From Cryptosporangium phraense (GTDB lineage Bacteria; Actinomycetota; Actinomycetes; Mycobacteriales; Cryptosporangiaceae), in NCBI RefSeq assembly GCF_006912135.1, contig NZ_VIRS01000020.1:1-64000 (forward strand): a DNA stretch of 64,000 nt, given 5' to 3'. A program made the translations under genes and the position numbers. The notes below the pieces were generated by a model. It saw only the letters and a list, made by a program, of their open reading frames with translations. It did not search any database and was not told the DNA's origin. Positions within the stretch are counted from its first letter, which is position 1, and the number at the start of each line of letters is the position of its first letter. This document shows, piece after piece, positions 16,574 to 25,564 of the stretch.

Positions 16574-18751
16574 ATGGCCATCGCGTTGACCGAGGAGCAG
16601 CAGGAACTCAGCGCCGCCGTCGAGGGATTCGTGGCGCGGTACGCGTCGCGCACCCGCGCGGACCTGGACTCGTTCGCGGCCGGCGAGCGGCCCGACCACT
16701 GGCGCGCGCTGGTCGCGCAGGGCCTGCACGCCGTGCACCTCCCGGAGTCCCACGGCGGCCAGGGCGGCGGCCTCGGCGACCTCGCGGTCGTCCTCGACGC
16801 GGTCGGCCGCGGCCTGCTCCCGGGCCCGTTCGTCCCGACGGTGCTGACGTCGGCCGTGGTGTCGCGCACGCCCGAAGGCCCGGCCCGCGACGACCTGCTC
16901 GACCTGCTCGTCCGCGGGGCGATGGCCGCGCTGGTCCAGCCCGGGAGCAACCTCACCGCGACCCCGTCGGCCGGCGGCTGGGTGCTCGGTGGGCAGTCCG
17001 CGCCGGTCCTCGGCCTGCTCGCCGCCGACGTCCTCGTGGTGGGCGCGGAGACCGGCAGCGGAACGGTCTGGCTGCGGCTCGACCCGGACGCCGACGGCGT
17101 CGAGCGGGTCGCCGAGGAGGGCGTCGACCTGACCCGGGACATCGGACGCCTGTACCTGGACGAGGTCGCGGTGCCGGCCGGCGCCGAACTGGGCGAGCTC
17201 GCCGACGTGCGTCACCTGGTCACCGCGCTGTCCGCGGCCGAGACCGCCGGGGTGATGTCGTGGTGCGTCCGCTCGGTCGTCGAGTACGCGCAGGTGCGTG
17301 AGCAGTTCGGCCGGCCGATCGGATCGTTCCAGGCGGTCAAGCACAAGACCGCGCGGCTGTTCGTCGCGGCCGAGCTCGCCGCCGCCGCGGCCTGGGACGC
17401 CGTCCGCAGCCTCGACCAGGACGCCGACCAGCAACGGCTCGCGGTCGGCAGCGCGGCCGTCGTCGCGCTGGGCCGGGCCGTGGACGCGTGCCTCGAAGCC
17501 GTGACGCTGTTCGGCGGCATCGGCTTCACCTGGGAGCACGACGTCCACCTGTACTGGCGGCGGGCGATGAGCCTGGCCGCGCTGACCGGCCCGCCCGGCA
17601 CCTGGCTGGCCGACCTAGGCGAGGCCGCGCTCGATCACCGGCGGTCGGCGAGCGTCGTGCTGGCCGACGAGGACTCGGACTTCCGCCGAGCGATCGGCGC
17701 CACGATCGACACCGCTCTCGACCTCCCGGAGGACGGCAACGCCCGGCGCCGGTTCCTCGCCGACGCCGGGCTGATCTCCCCGCACTGGCCCGCGCCGTAC
17801 GGTCTCGGCGCCACCCCGGCCCAGCAGCTCACGATCGCCGAGGAGTTCGCCCGCAGGAGCTACACCCCGCCGAGCACGGTCATCGGCGAGTGGGCGATGC
17901 CGACGATCCTCGCCCACGGCACCCCCGAGCAGGCCGAACGCTTCGCCGGCCCGACGCTGCGCGGCGAGCTCGTCTGGTGCCAGCTGTTCAGCGAGCCCGG
18001 CGCGGGCTCCGACCTGGCCGGCCTGTCCACGAAAGCCGTCAAGGTCGACGGCGGCTGGCGGCTGGACGGGCAGAAGGTCTGGAACTCCGGCGCCCACCAG
18101 GCCGACTGGGGGATCTGCCTGGCCCGCACCGACCCGGACGCTCCCAAGCACAAGGGCATCAGCTACTTCCTCGTCGACATGCGCGCCGACGGCGTCGACG
18201 TGCGCCCGCTGCGGCAGGCCACCGGAGCGTCGGAATTCAACGAGGTGTTCCTGACCGGGGTGTTCGTCCCCGACGACGGTGTCGTCGGCGCGCCCGGCGA
18301 CGGGTGGCGGCTGACGATGACGACGCTCGGGAACGAGCGGACCTCGATCTCTTCGACGCTGGGAAGCCGCGACGAGGAGCCGCTCCGCGACCTGATCACC
18401 AAGAACCTCTACGCGGGCAGCCGGTCGGACGCGATCGCCGCCCTGGGCCGGACCGCCGCCTACGGGAACGCGCTCGGCGCGCTGACGCTCCGGGAGACAC
18501 TGCGCCGGCTGGCCGGGCAGCAGCCCGGCGCGGGAGCCAGCGTCGCCAAGGTGGCCAGTGCCCAGCTGCACCGGGACGCGGCCGACCAGACGTTCGCGCT
18601 CGGCGGGCCGGAGGCCGCCGTGCGCAGCGGCGGGCCGGCCGACGTGGCCCGGCTGGAGCTCGGCGCGCCCGCCCAGCTGATCGGGGGCGGAACGGTGGAG
18701 ATCCAGCTCAACGTCATCGCCGAGCGCGTGCTGAAGCTACCCCGCGGCTGA
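16574..18751 (+). CDS. Fused two-domain acyl-CoA dehydrogenase (FadE6/FadE34-like architecture)
   Basis: The 725-residue protein contains two acyl-CoA dehydrogenase units in tandem. The first (about 1-355) shows YAQVREQFGRPIGSFQAVKHKTA and ends with AVTLFGGIGFTWEHDVHLYWRR. The second (about 375-725) has WCQLFSEPGAGSDLAGLSTKAVK, GQKVWNSGAHQAD and IGGGTVEIQLNVIAER. In actinobacteria such fused enzymes act like heterodimers collapsed into one chain and often serve sterol or bile-acid side-chain oxidation. The ATG at 16574 has AAGGAGC in front. It is divergent from a FadD gene and followed by a KstR-like TetR gene, supporting a lipid role. Confidence 0.9.
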   Translation: MAIALTEEQQELSAAVEGFVARYASRTRADLDSFAAGERPDHWRALVAQGLHAVHLPESHGGQGGGLGDLAVVLDAVGRGLLPGPFVPTVLTSAVVSRTPEGPARDDLLDLLVRGAMAALVQPGSNLTATPSAGGWVLGGQSAPVLGLLAADVLVVGAETGSGTVWLRLDPDADGVERVAEEGVDLTRDIGRLYLDEVAVPAGAELGELADVRHLVTALSAAETAGVMSWCVRSVVEYAQVREQFGRPIGSFQAVKHKTARLFVAAELAAAAAWDAVRSLDQDADQQRLAVGSAAVVALGRAVDACLEAVTLFGGIGFTWEHDVHLYWRRAMSLAALTGPPGTWLADLGEAALDHRRSASVVLADEDSDFRRAIGATIDTALDLPEDGNARRRFLADAGLISPHWPAPYGLGATPAQQLTIAEEFARRSYTPPSTVIGEWAMPTILAHGTPEQAERFAGPTLRGELVWCQLFSEPGAGSDLAGLSTKAVKVDGGWRLDGQKVWNSGAHQADWGICLARTDPDAPKHKGISYFLVDMRADGVDVRPLRQATGASEFNEVFLTGVFVPDDGVVGAPGDGWRLTMTTLGNERTSISSTLGSRDEEPLRDLITKNLYAGSRSDAIAALGRTAAYGNALGALTLRETLRRLAGQQPGAGASVAKVASAQLHRDAADQTFALGGPEAAVRSGGPADVARLELGAPAQLIGGGTVEIQLNVIAERVLKLPRG

Positions 18752-18823
18752 CCCGCCGGGGTGACGAGTAGAAGGAGACTCCGAGTACCGTTCATCCAGT
18801 AATCCGAACAAAGGGCGGTTGGA

Positions 18824-19429
18824 GTGGCGGAGCAGACGCAGTCCCCGGCCGGCGGGCTCTCGATCGAGGGCATGCCCGCCTGGCAGCTCGCGCGCCGCGA
18901 GAAGATCGTCCTGGCCGGCCTGCACCTGCTCGAGTCGCAGGAGTACGACCGCATCCAGATCCGGGACGTCGCGGCCGAGGCCGGCGTCGCGCTGGGGACG
19001 CTCTACCGGTACTTCTCGTCCAAGGAGCACCTGTACGCGGCGGTGCTGATGGAGTGGTCGGCGCTCGGCAAGTCGGTCGAGCGCCGGTCGAGCAAGGGCA
19101 GCCCGGAGCAGCACCTGCGGTCCCGGATCCGCGGGGTCATCAAGGCGTTCGAGCGGCAGCCGCAGTTCTACAAGGTGCAGGTGCTGCTCCAGAGCAGCAC
19201 CGACCCGAATGCGAAGACGCTGCTCAACGACTTCGGCGAGGCCGCCCAGGTGAGCCTGGTCTCCGACTTCGCCGCGCTCGGCCCGCAGCGCGCCGAGGAC
19301 GCGGCGACGATGATGTGGGCGATCATCAGCTCGATGCTGACCCAGTCGATCTACCACGGCGTCCCCATGCGCGAGGTCTACCGCATCGCCGACGGGTTCC
19401 TCGACCTACTCGTGCCCGATCTGGGGTAG
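18824..19429 (+). CDS. TetR family regulator, KstR-like
   Basis: This 201-residue TetR regulator has the DNA-binding region YDRIQIRDVAAEAGVALGTLYRYFSSKEHLYAAVL, very close to that of the sterol regulator KstR as I remember it. A helical ligand domain follows. A paralogue sharing most of this helix-turn-helix lies at 34028-34576. It follows the double acyl-CoA dehydrogenase in the same direction, with a GTG start at 18824 behind GGTTGGA. It is a candidate to bind the AGAAC-type boxes at 25437 and 25537. Its last 24 nt overlap the convergent TetR gene. Confidence 0.85.
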   Translation: MAEQTQSPAGGLSIEGMPAWQLARREKIVLAGLHLLESQEYDRIQIRDVAAEAGVALGTLYRYFSSKEHLYAAVLMEWSALGKSVERRSSKGSPEQHLRSRIRGVIKAFERQPQFYKVQVLLQSSTDPNAKTLLNDFGEAAQVSLVSDFAALGPQRAEDAATMMWAIISSMLTQSIYHGVPMREVYRIADGFLDLLVPDLG

Positions 19430-19999
19430 CACCACGACCCGGCGCAGGTAGGCCCGGAGCTTGGGCTCGGTCGACGTCCGGGGCGTGTCGTACATGAGCA
19501 GCGACAGCAGCCAGCGGACCAGCGTCTCGGTGATCTCGTCGAGGTGCGGCTCCAGCCGCGGGTCGTAGTCGACGATCGGCGCGAGGATCGCCCTGGTCAT
19601 CGCCAGCGCCTCCTCGGTGAGCTGCTGGTCGACGGCCCACGGGTCGGTGCGGGCGTGGCTGATCGGGTAGAACGCCGGCTCCTTCCGGAATTCCCGCCGG
19701 GCGACGACCAGCGCCTCCACCGCGAACTCGGCCGCGGTCCTGGCCCGGCGCCGGGCCGAGGCCACCACCCGCCCGGCCACGTCGGCGGCGGTGCGTTCCA
19801 TCGCCGCCCCGACCAGCGCGTCCCGGGTCTCGAAGTACGCGTAGACGGTCGGCCGGGAGACGCCCGCGCGCAGGGCGATCGCGCTGATCGAGGCCCGCTC
19901 GATGCCGTGCTGCCGGATGCAGGTGACGGCCGCGTCGACGATCGCCGTGTGCACCGACGACCCCGGGGGAGCCGCCCGTGCGGTCTCAGAGCGATACAC
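19406..19999 (-). CDS. TetR family transcriptional regulator
   Basis: This 197-residue TetR protein has the DNA-binding helices TAIVDAAVTCIRQHGIERASISAIALRAGVSRPTVYAYFETRDALV at about residues 17-62. The C-terminal ligand domain is unremarkable. It is the last gene of the FadD / aldehyde dehydrogenase / alcohol dehydrogenase / P450 operon: its GTG start at 19999 overlaps the P450 stop by 14 nt, implying coupled translation. It may control that operon or act with the KstR-like regulator. Its 3' end overlaps the convergent TetR gene. Confidence 0.85.
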   Translation of the reverse strand: MYRSETARAAPPGSSVHTAIVDAAVTCIRQHGIERASISAIALRAGVSRPTVYAYFETRDALVGAAMERTAADVAGRVVASARRRARTAAEFAVEALVVARREFRKEPAFYPISHARTDPWAVDQQLTEEALAMTRAILAPIVDYDPRLEPHLDEITETLVRWLLSLLMYDTPRTSTEPKLRAYLRRVVVLPQIGHE

Positions 20000-21188
20000 C
20001 GTGCGGTGCGCTCGGGGTGAACGTCACCGGCAGGCCCTCGTACCCGCTGACGAACGACGCCGGCCGCAGGTCCGGCTCGTCGGGGGACGCCAGCGAGAGG
20101 TCGGGGAGCCGGTCGAGCAACGCGGTGAAGATCGACGTCAACTCGAGCCGGGCCAGCGAGTTGCCCAGGCAGAAGTGCGCGCCGACGCCGAACGCGAGGT
20201 GGTTGTTCGGGGTCCGGGTGATGTCGAAGCGAAACGGGTCCTCGAACACCTCGGCGTCGCGGTTGGCGCTCGGGTACAGCAGGAGCAGCTTCTGGCCCTG
20301 CTTCAGGGCCTTTCCCCGGAAGGTGACGTCCCGGGTCACGGTCCGGGCCATGTTCCGGATCGGGCTCACCCAGCGCAGCATCTCCTCGATCGCACCCGGC
20401 AGCAGCGATCGGTCGGCCCTTAGCCGTTCCCACTGCGACCGGTCACGCAGCAGCTGGTACAGGCCGCCGGTGATCACGTGGCGGGTCGTCTCGTCGCCGC
20501 CGATCAGCAGTAGCAGCGAATCGAAGTACAGCGCCTCGTCGTCCAGCCCGTGCCCGTCCACCGACGCCCGCACGAGAACGCCGATCAGGTCGTCGCCGCC
20601 GTTCTCCCGGCGGTCGGTCAGGACGCCGGTGATGTACTCGCCGTACTCGGCCGCGGCGACGAACATCTTCTCCTGGAGCGCGGCGTCGTCGGGGGTGCCC
20701 TGGCCCCGCATCATGTCGTCCGACCAGCGCAGCAGCCGGTCGTACTGGTCCTCGCGCACCCCCAGCTGGTCGCCGATGACGATCAGCGGCAGCCAGGCGG
20801 CCAGGTCCCAGACGAAGTCGCAGGCCCCGCGTTCACAGACGCGATCGATCAGCGCGTGGGTGATCTGATCGATCCGGGCCCGCTGATCGGCGACCCGCCG
20901 GGGCGTGAACCCCTTGCTGACCAGCCGCCGTCGCTGCAGGTGCTGCGGGTCGTCGAGGTCGATCATCATCGGGGTCGGGTCCTGGTCGGGCCGGATCCCG
21001 CCGGCGCTGGAGAACAGCTCCGGGTGCAGCGACACCTCCCGGACGTCGGCGTACCGGGTGATGCCCCAGACCTGGCCGTGCGGGTCCCAGTACACCGGGT
21101 CGTTCTCGCGCAGCCAGGTGAGCGCCGAGTGCGGGTCGGCGCCCCAGAAGGCGCCGACCGTCAGCCGAGGCTGATCAACCGTGGTCAA
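19986..21188 (-). CDS. Cytochrome P450, CYP142-like (steroid C26 hydroxylase type)
   Basis: This 400-residue P450 has the haem loop FGVGAHFCLGNSLARLE with Cys340, the I-helix GGDETT at 230-235 and the ExxR pair Glu269/Arg272. Its N-terminal half (SSAGGIRPDQDPTPMMIDLDDP, then GFTPRRV) closely recalls CYP142, which oxidises the terminal methyl group of the cholesterol side chain. It would need ferredoxin partners that are not here. The start is a TTG at 21188 inside the last codons of the upstream alcohol dehydrogenase gene (14-nt overlap). The operon partners could take the resulting alcohol to the acid and the CoA ester. The assignment to CYP142 is from memory of the motif, not a search. Confidence 0.85.
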   Translation of the reverse strand: MTTVDQPRLTVGAFWGADPHSALTWLRENDPVYWDPHGQVWGITRYADVREVSLHPELFSSAGGIRPDQDPTPMMIDLDDPQHLQRRRLVSKGFTPRRVADQRARIDQITHALIDRVCERGACDFVWDLAAWLPLIVIGDQLGVREDQYDRLLRWSDDMMRGQGTPDDAALQEKMFVAAAEYGEYITGVLTDRRENGGDDLIGVLVRASVDGHGLDDEALYFDSLLLLIGGDETTRHVITGGLYQLLRDRSQWERLRADRSLLPGAIEEMLRWVSPIRNMARTVTRDVTFRGKALKQGQKLLLLYPSANRDAEVFEDPFRFDITRTPNNHLAFGVGAHFCLGNSLARLELTSIFTALLDRLPDLSLASPDEPDLRPASFVSGYEGLPVTFTPSAPHGVSL

Positions 21189-22293
21189 GGTCGATCACCC
21201 CGCGGATGTTCACCCCGGCGTGCATGTCCTTGTAGCCCTCGTTGATCGTGTCGAGCGTGTACCGGTTGGTGATCATCTCGTCGAGCATCAGCTGGCCGGA
21301 CTGGTAGAGCCGGAGCAGCGTCGGGATCTCCTTGCGGCCGTTCGCCGCGCCGAACAGCGTCCCGCGCAGTTCCTTCTGCCAGATCGTCAGCTCGAACAGC
21401 GACATCGTGACCTGGGTGTCCTCCATCGGGGACACCGCGGTGACCACGACCCGGCCGCCCTTGGAGACCAGCGACATCAGCCCGGCGATCTCGTCGCCCC
21501 GGGCGATGCCGACCGTGTAGATCGCCGCGTCGGCCATCATCCCGCCCGGGGTGATCTCCTTGAGCAGCTCGACGGCGTCGGCGACGCTGGCCGCGGTGTG
21601 CGTGGCCCCGAACGTCTTGGCCTGGTCACGCTTGAACTCGACCGGGTCGACCGCGAGGATCTGCTCGGCCCCGGCGATCCGCGCGCCCTGCACCGCGGCC
21701 GCGCCGACCCCGCCGATACCGACGACGACGACGGTCTCGCCCGGCTGAACTTTCGCCGTGTTGACGGCCGAGCCGTAGCCGGTCGTCACCCCGCAGCCGA
21801 CCAGCGCGGCCGCATCCAGCGGGATGTCGTCCGGGATCTTCACCAGCGAGTGCTCGTTCATCACCGCGTACTGGCTGAACGTCGACAGGAAGCACATCGT
21901 GAAGACGTCCTGCCCGCGGGCGTGCAGCCGGGTGGTGCCGTCCAGGCCGATGCCCATCATCAGCGTGCCGCCGACGTCGCACAGGTTCGAGCGGCCCTGC
22001 GCGCACCAGCGGCACTGACCGCAGGCCGGGATGAACATCGGCACGACGTGGTCGCCCGGCTTCAGCGCGGTGACGCCCTCACCGACCTCCTCGACGATGC
22101 CCGCTCCCTCGTGGCCGCCGACCATCGGCAGGATCGTCGGCATGTCTCCGGTGACCGCGTGGTCGTCGGAGTGGCACATGCCGGTGTGGATCAGCTTGAC
22201 CAGCACCTCGCCCGCCTTCGGCGGGTCGAGGTCGATCTCTTCCACGCTCCACGGCTGGTTCCGGTCCCACAGCACCGCTGCCCTGGTCTTCAT
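21175..22293 (-). CDS. NDMA-dependent (mycofactocin-type) alcohol dehydrogenase
   Basis: This 372-residue zinc alcohol dehydrogenase has catalytic zinc ligands Cys40 and the GHE pair at 60-62, and four structural zinc cysteines at 91, 94, 97 and 105. The nucleotide fold is GIGGVGAAAVQGA. Sequence flavour and length match the actinobacterial NDMA-dependent group, whose bound nicotinamide is recycled through mycofactocin. It would oxidise the alcohol made by the P450 to an aldehyde. The ATG at 22293 overlaps the aldehyde dehydrogenase stop by 4 nt. Confidence 0.9.
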   Translation of the reverse strand: MKTRAAVLWDRNQPWSVEEIDLDPPKAGEVLVKLIHTGMCHSDDHAVTGDMPTILPMVGGHEGAGIVEEVGEGVTALKPGDHVVPMFIPACGQCRWCAQGRSNLCDVGGTLMMGIGLDGTTRLHARGQDVFTMCFLSTFSQYAVMNEHSLVKIPDDIPLDAAALVGCGVTTGYGSAVNTAKVQPGETVVVVGIGGVGAAAVQGARIAGAEQILAVDPVEFKRDQAKTFGATHTAASVADAVELLKEITPGGMMADAAIYTVGIARGDEIAGLMSLVSKGGRVVVTAVSPMEDTQVTMSLFELTIWQKELRGTLFGAANGRKEIPTLLRLYQSGQLMLDEMITNRYTLDTINEGYKDMHAGVNIRGVIDLDHG

Positions 22294-23741
22294 TTGGCGC
22301 TCCAGCCACTCGGGAGGTTGACGGACTGGTACTCGATGTAGGCCGCGAGCCCTTCGGGCCCGAGCTCCCGGCCGAGGCCGGACTCCTTGAACCCGCCGAA
22401 CGGCGCGCAGTTCTCCAACATGAACGTGTTGACGTTGAACGTCCCGGTCCGGACGCGACGGGCGACGTCGAGCCCGGCGTCCGGGTCCTCGGTCCACACC
22501 GAGCCGGAGAGCCCGTAGCGGGAGTCGTTGGCGATCTTCACCGCGTCGTCGACGTCGCCGTACGGGATCACCGACAGGACCGGGCCGAAGATCTCCTCCT
22601 GCGCGATCGTCATCGAGTTGTCGACGTCGGTGAAGACCGTCGGTTCCACGTACCAGCCGCGGTCGAAGCCCTTGGGCCGGCCGCCGCCGAGCGCCACGGT
22701 CGCGCCCTCCTTCTTGCCCGCGGCTAGGTAGCCCTCGACGCGCTCGCGCTGGGTAGCGCTGACCAGCGGCCCGATGTGGGTGTCCTCGCCCAGCGGGTCG
22801 CCGACGACCTGCGCCGAGACCTGGTCGACGAGCGCGTCGACGACCTCGCGGTAGCGCTCGCGGGGGGCCAGGATGCGGGTCTGCGCGACGCACGCCTGCC
22901 CGTTGTTCATCAGCCCGACGTTGATCACCTGCGGCAACGCCGTCGCCAGGTCGACGTCGGGAAGGAGGACGGCGGCCGACTTGCCGCCGAGCTCCAGCGT
23001 CACCCGGCGGAGGTTCTCGCCGCAGAGGCTCGCGATCCGGCGGCCGGCCGCGGTGCTGCCGGTGAAGCTGACCTTGTCGATCCCCGGGTGCGTCACCAGG
23101 TACTCGCCGACCGCCCGGTCGGCCGGAACGATGTTGACGACGCCGGCCGGGAGGCCGGCCGCCTCGATCGCCTCGCCCAGCATCTGCCCGGAGATCGGGC
23201 TCGCCGGCGCCGGTTTGAGGACGACCGTGCAGCCCGCGGCCAGCGCCGGGGCCAGCTTCAACATGCTGACGTAGAGCGGGACGTTCCACGGCACGATCGC
23301 CGCGACCACCCCGACCGGGGCCCGCCGGACGACGGTCGGGCCGAGCAGACCGGCGCGGGTCTCCTCCCACTGGGTCTCGCGAGTCAGGCCGGCGTAGAAG
23401 TCCAGTGCCATCGTGGCCGCGAGCACCTGGCCGAAGCGCGAGAACTGGATCGGCGAGCCCATCTCGGTGCTGATCGTCCGGGCGAAGTCTTCGAGCTTCT
23501 CGTTGATGATCCCGGAGAGCCGGGCCATCGCGTCGGCGCGCTCCTCCGGGGTGGACCGCGGCCAGGGTCCTTCGTCGAAGGCCTTCCGGGCCGCGGCGAC
23601 CGCTGCGTCGACGTCCGCCTTCTGCGCTTCCGGCACGCGCCCGACGATCTCTTCCGACGAGGGGGAGATGACGTCGAACGCGCTGGTGTCAGACGGGGCG
23701 ACCCACTCGCCGCCGATGAAGAACGAGTCGTACGTGAGCAT
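22290..23741 (-). CDS. Aldehyde dehydrogenase (NAD-dependent)
   Basis: This 483-residue aldehyde dehydrogenase has the general base Glu250 in RVTLELGGKSA, the nucleophile Cys284 in NNGQACVAQ, and the conserved PWNVPLY and EEIFGPVLSV stretches. It converts an aldehyde to the acid with NAD. The ATG at 23741 gives the normal family N-terminus (SFFIGGEWV). The frame upstream is open but unrelated. It sits between the FadD gene, 58 nt upstream, and the alcohol dehydrogenase, which it overlaps by 4 nt. It probably supplies the acid for CoA activation. Confidence 0.9.
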   Translation of the reverse strand: MLTYDSFFIGGEWVAPSDTSAFDVISPSSEEIVGRVPEAQKADVDAAVAAARKAFDEGPWPRSTPEERADAMARLSGIINEKLEDFARTISTEMGSPIQFSRFGQVLAATMALDFYAGLTRETQWEETRAGLLGPTVVRRAPVGVVAAIVPWNVPLYVSMLKLAPALAAGCTVVLKPAPASPISGQMLGEAIEAAGLPAGVVNIVPADRAVGEYLVTHPGIDKVSFTGSTAAGRRIASLCGENLRRVTLELGGKSAAVLLPDVDLATALPQVINVGLMNNGQACVAQTRILAPRERYREVVDALVDQVSAQVVGDPLGEDTHIGPLVSATQRERVEGYLAAGKKEGATVALGGGRPKGFDRGWYVEPTVFTDVDNSMTIAQEEIFGPVLSVIPYGDVDDAVKIANDSRYGLSGSVWTEDPDAGLDVARRVRTGTFNVNTFMLENCAPFGGFKESGLGRELGPEGLAAYIEYQSVNLPSGWSAK

Positions 23742-23799
23742 AAGAAGAGCCCTCTTCCGATTTCGGGTGGGCGGGCGGGGGGTGTAGGGCCGGAGCTCC

Positions 23800-25359
23800 T
23801 CAATTGACGCGGCGGTCGGATCCGGCCCAGTACTTGGCGCGGAGAGCCTTCTTGTCGGACTTGCCGACGGGGGTGAGCGGTAGCGACTCGGCGATGTCGA
23901 CGGACTTGGGCGCGTGGATCGGGCCTTTCGCCTCACGGACCAGCGCGATCAAGGCGGCGACGTCGATCTCGGCGCCCGGGCGGGGCACGACGACGGCCTT
24001 GACGGCCTCGCCCCACTTCTCGTCCGGAACCCCGATCACCGCGGCCGCCGAGACGTCGGGGTGCGTGGTGAGCACGTCCTCGACCTCGCGCGGGAACACG
24101 TTGAACCCGCCGGAGACGATCATGTCCTTGGTGCGGTCGACGATCGTCCAGTAGCCGTCGTCGTCCTCGCGGGCGACGTCGCCGGTGTGCAGCCAGCCGC
24201 CCCGGAACGCCTCCTCGGTCTGTTCCGGCAGCTTGTGATACCCGGCCATGACCAGCGGGCCCTGGACGCAGATCTCGCCGGCCTCACCCCGGGGCACCGG
24301 CTCGCAGTTCTCGTCGAGCAGGGCGGCGCGCACCCAGGGCACCGGGCGGCCGCAGGTGGCCAGCCGGTCGGGCGTGTGCTCCTCCTTGCGGAGCACGGTG
24401 ATCGTCATCGGGGCCTCGTTCTGCCCGTAGAACTGGAAGAACACCGGGCCGAACCGGTCGATGGCCTGCTGCAGCCGGGCCGGCGACGCGGCCGAGGCGC
24501 CGTAGAAGACCGTGTCCAGGCTGGACGTGTCGGTCGTGGCCAGGTCGGGGTGGTCGAGGATCGCGTACAACATCGCCGGCACGATCATCGTCGCCGTGAT
24601 CTTGTGTTCCTCAACGGCGGCGAGCCACCCACCGGGCGTGAATCCGGGCAGCACGACGAACGAGCCGCCGCGCAGCAGCACCGGGATCGTGAACGCGGCC
24701 GCCGCGTGCGAGAGCGGCGCGGCGATCAGGAACCGGATGTCGTCCGGCCACTGCCACTCGGCCATCTGGATCCGGGTCAGCTCGGCGCCGCCCCGGTACG
24801 TGCTGAGCACGCCCTTCGGCCGGCCGGTGGTGCCGCCGGTGAACGACATCGAGGAGAGCGACCCGGAGTCGACCTTGGGCGGCTCGAGCGGGCCGGGCGT
24901 GTACTGCGCGGCCAGCGCGATCAGGTCCTCGCCGAGGTCGGACGGGCCGAGCGAGAGCAGCCGCCGGAGCCGGGGCGCCCTCTTGGCCACCTCGGCGACG
25001 TGCTCGGAGAGCGCCGGATCGAACACCAGCGTGTCGATCTCCGCGTTCTCCAGGACGTACGCGTGGTCGTCGGCCGACCCGAGCGGGTGCAGCGGCGTGC
25101 CGCGGCAGCCGGTCATCATCGAGGCCCCGGTGGCGAACAGGACCTCGGGCTTGTTGCGGGACAGGACCGAGATGCCGTCGCCGGGGCCGAGCCCGACGGC
25201 CCGGTACACCTGGGACCAGGTGCTGATCGCCTCGCGGTAGCCGCGGTAGGTGATCGTCTCGCCGTCCACGAAGACGGCCGGACGATCGTCGTAACGGGAC
25301 AGTGCGTGGACCAACAAGTCCGGCATGAGGGGCGGTGTGTGCAACATCGTCGTCGACAT
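23800..25359 (-). CDS. Acyl-CoA synthetase, AMP-binding (FadD type)
   Basis: This 519-residue adenylate-forming ligase has SFTGGTTGRPKGVL near 178-190, YGQNEAP, YHKLPEQTEEAFRGGWLHTGD and RTKDMIVSGGFNVFP, with a catalytic Lys near the end in PVGKSDKKALRAKYW. It is first in an operon with the aldehyde dehydrogenase, alcohol dehydrogenase, P450 and TetR genes. The order suggests oxidation of a terminal methyl to an acid, then CoA activation for beta-oxidation. The ATG at 25359 lies 78 nt from a KstR-like box. Confidence 0.9.
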   Translation of the reverse strand: MSTTMLHTPPLMPDLLVHALSRYDDRPAVFVDGETITYRGYREAISTWSQVYRAVGLGPGDGISVLSRNKPEVLFATGASMMTGCRGTPLHPLGSADDHAYVLENAEIDTLVFDPALSEHVAEVAKRAPRLRRLLSLGPSDLGEDLIALAAQYTPGPLEPPKVDSGSLSSMSFTGGTTGRPKGVLSTYRGGAELTRIQMAEWQWPDDIRFLIAAPLSHAAAAFTIPVLLRGGSFVVLPGFTPGGWLAAVEEHKITATMIVPAMLYAILDHPDLATTDTSSLDTVFYGASAASPARLQQAIDRFGPVFFQFYGQNEAPMTITVLRKEEHTPDRLATCGRPVPWVRAALLDENCEPVPRGEAGEICVQGPLVMAGYHKLPEQTEEAFRGGWLHTGDVAREDDDGYWTIVDRTKDMIVSGGFNVFPREVEDVLTTHPDVSAAAVIGVPDEKWGEAVKAVVVPRPGAEIDVAALIALVREAKGPIHAPKSVDIAESLPLTPVGKSDKKALRAKYWAGSDRRVN

Positions 25360-25436
25360 GAGCGCCTCGCCGTAGCAGGGGAGCGAGCCGTAGCAGATTT
25401 ACACATCCGCTCTCCAGTGACAAGGGATCCGCGCGG

Positions 25437-25450
25437 TAGAACGTGTTCTC
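25437..25450. promoter_or_regulatory. KstR-like operator, FadD side
   Basis: TAGAACGTGTTCTC matches the published KstR pattern TNNAACNNGTTNNA at all but the last base. It lies 78 bp upstream of the FadD start in the divergent promoter. A second such box lies exactly 100 bp away near the P450 start. Confidence 0.7.
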
Positions 25451-25536
25451 ATGATTGGTTCTTCAGAACTCTGAACGCCGATTCACTGCTCGGCGTACGG
25501 TGGTGATCCGGCGCACCGCGGCCGTTGGTAGAGCCC

Positions 25537-25550
25537 GAGAACGAGTTCTA
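25537..25550. promoter_or_regulatory. KstR-like operator, P450 side
   Basis: GAGAACGAGTTCTA carries the AAC-NN-GTT core and AGAAC/GTTCT dyad of KstR boxes, with one mismatch at the first position. It ends just before the AGGAAGG ribosome site of the P450 gene at 25565, so binding would block transcription of that operon. Confidence 0.7.
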
Positions 25551-25564
25551 GGAAGGACGGGTCG

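Noticed and set aside
16468-17142. N-terminal extension of the FadD protein to 765 residues
   Set aside because: The extra 225 residues are the antisense shadow of the double acyl-CoA dehydrogenase. The ATG at 16467 has a ribosome site and the family N-terminus.
14794-17301. Very long plus-strand frame (835 codons) antisense to the FadD gene
   Set aside because: It is rich in Arg, Gln, Pro and Gly without motifs and lies antisense to a clear acyl-CoA synthetase. Such open antisense frames are common at this GC level.
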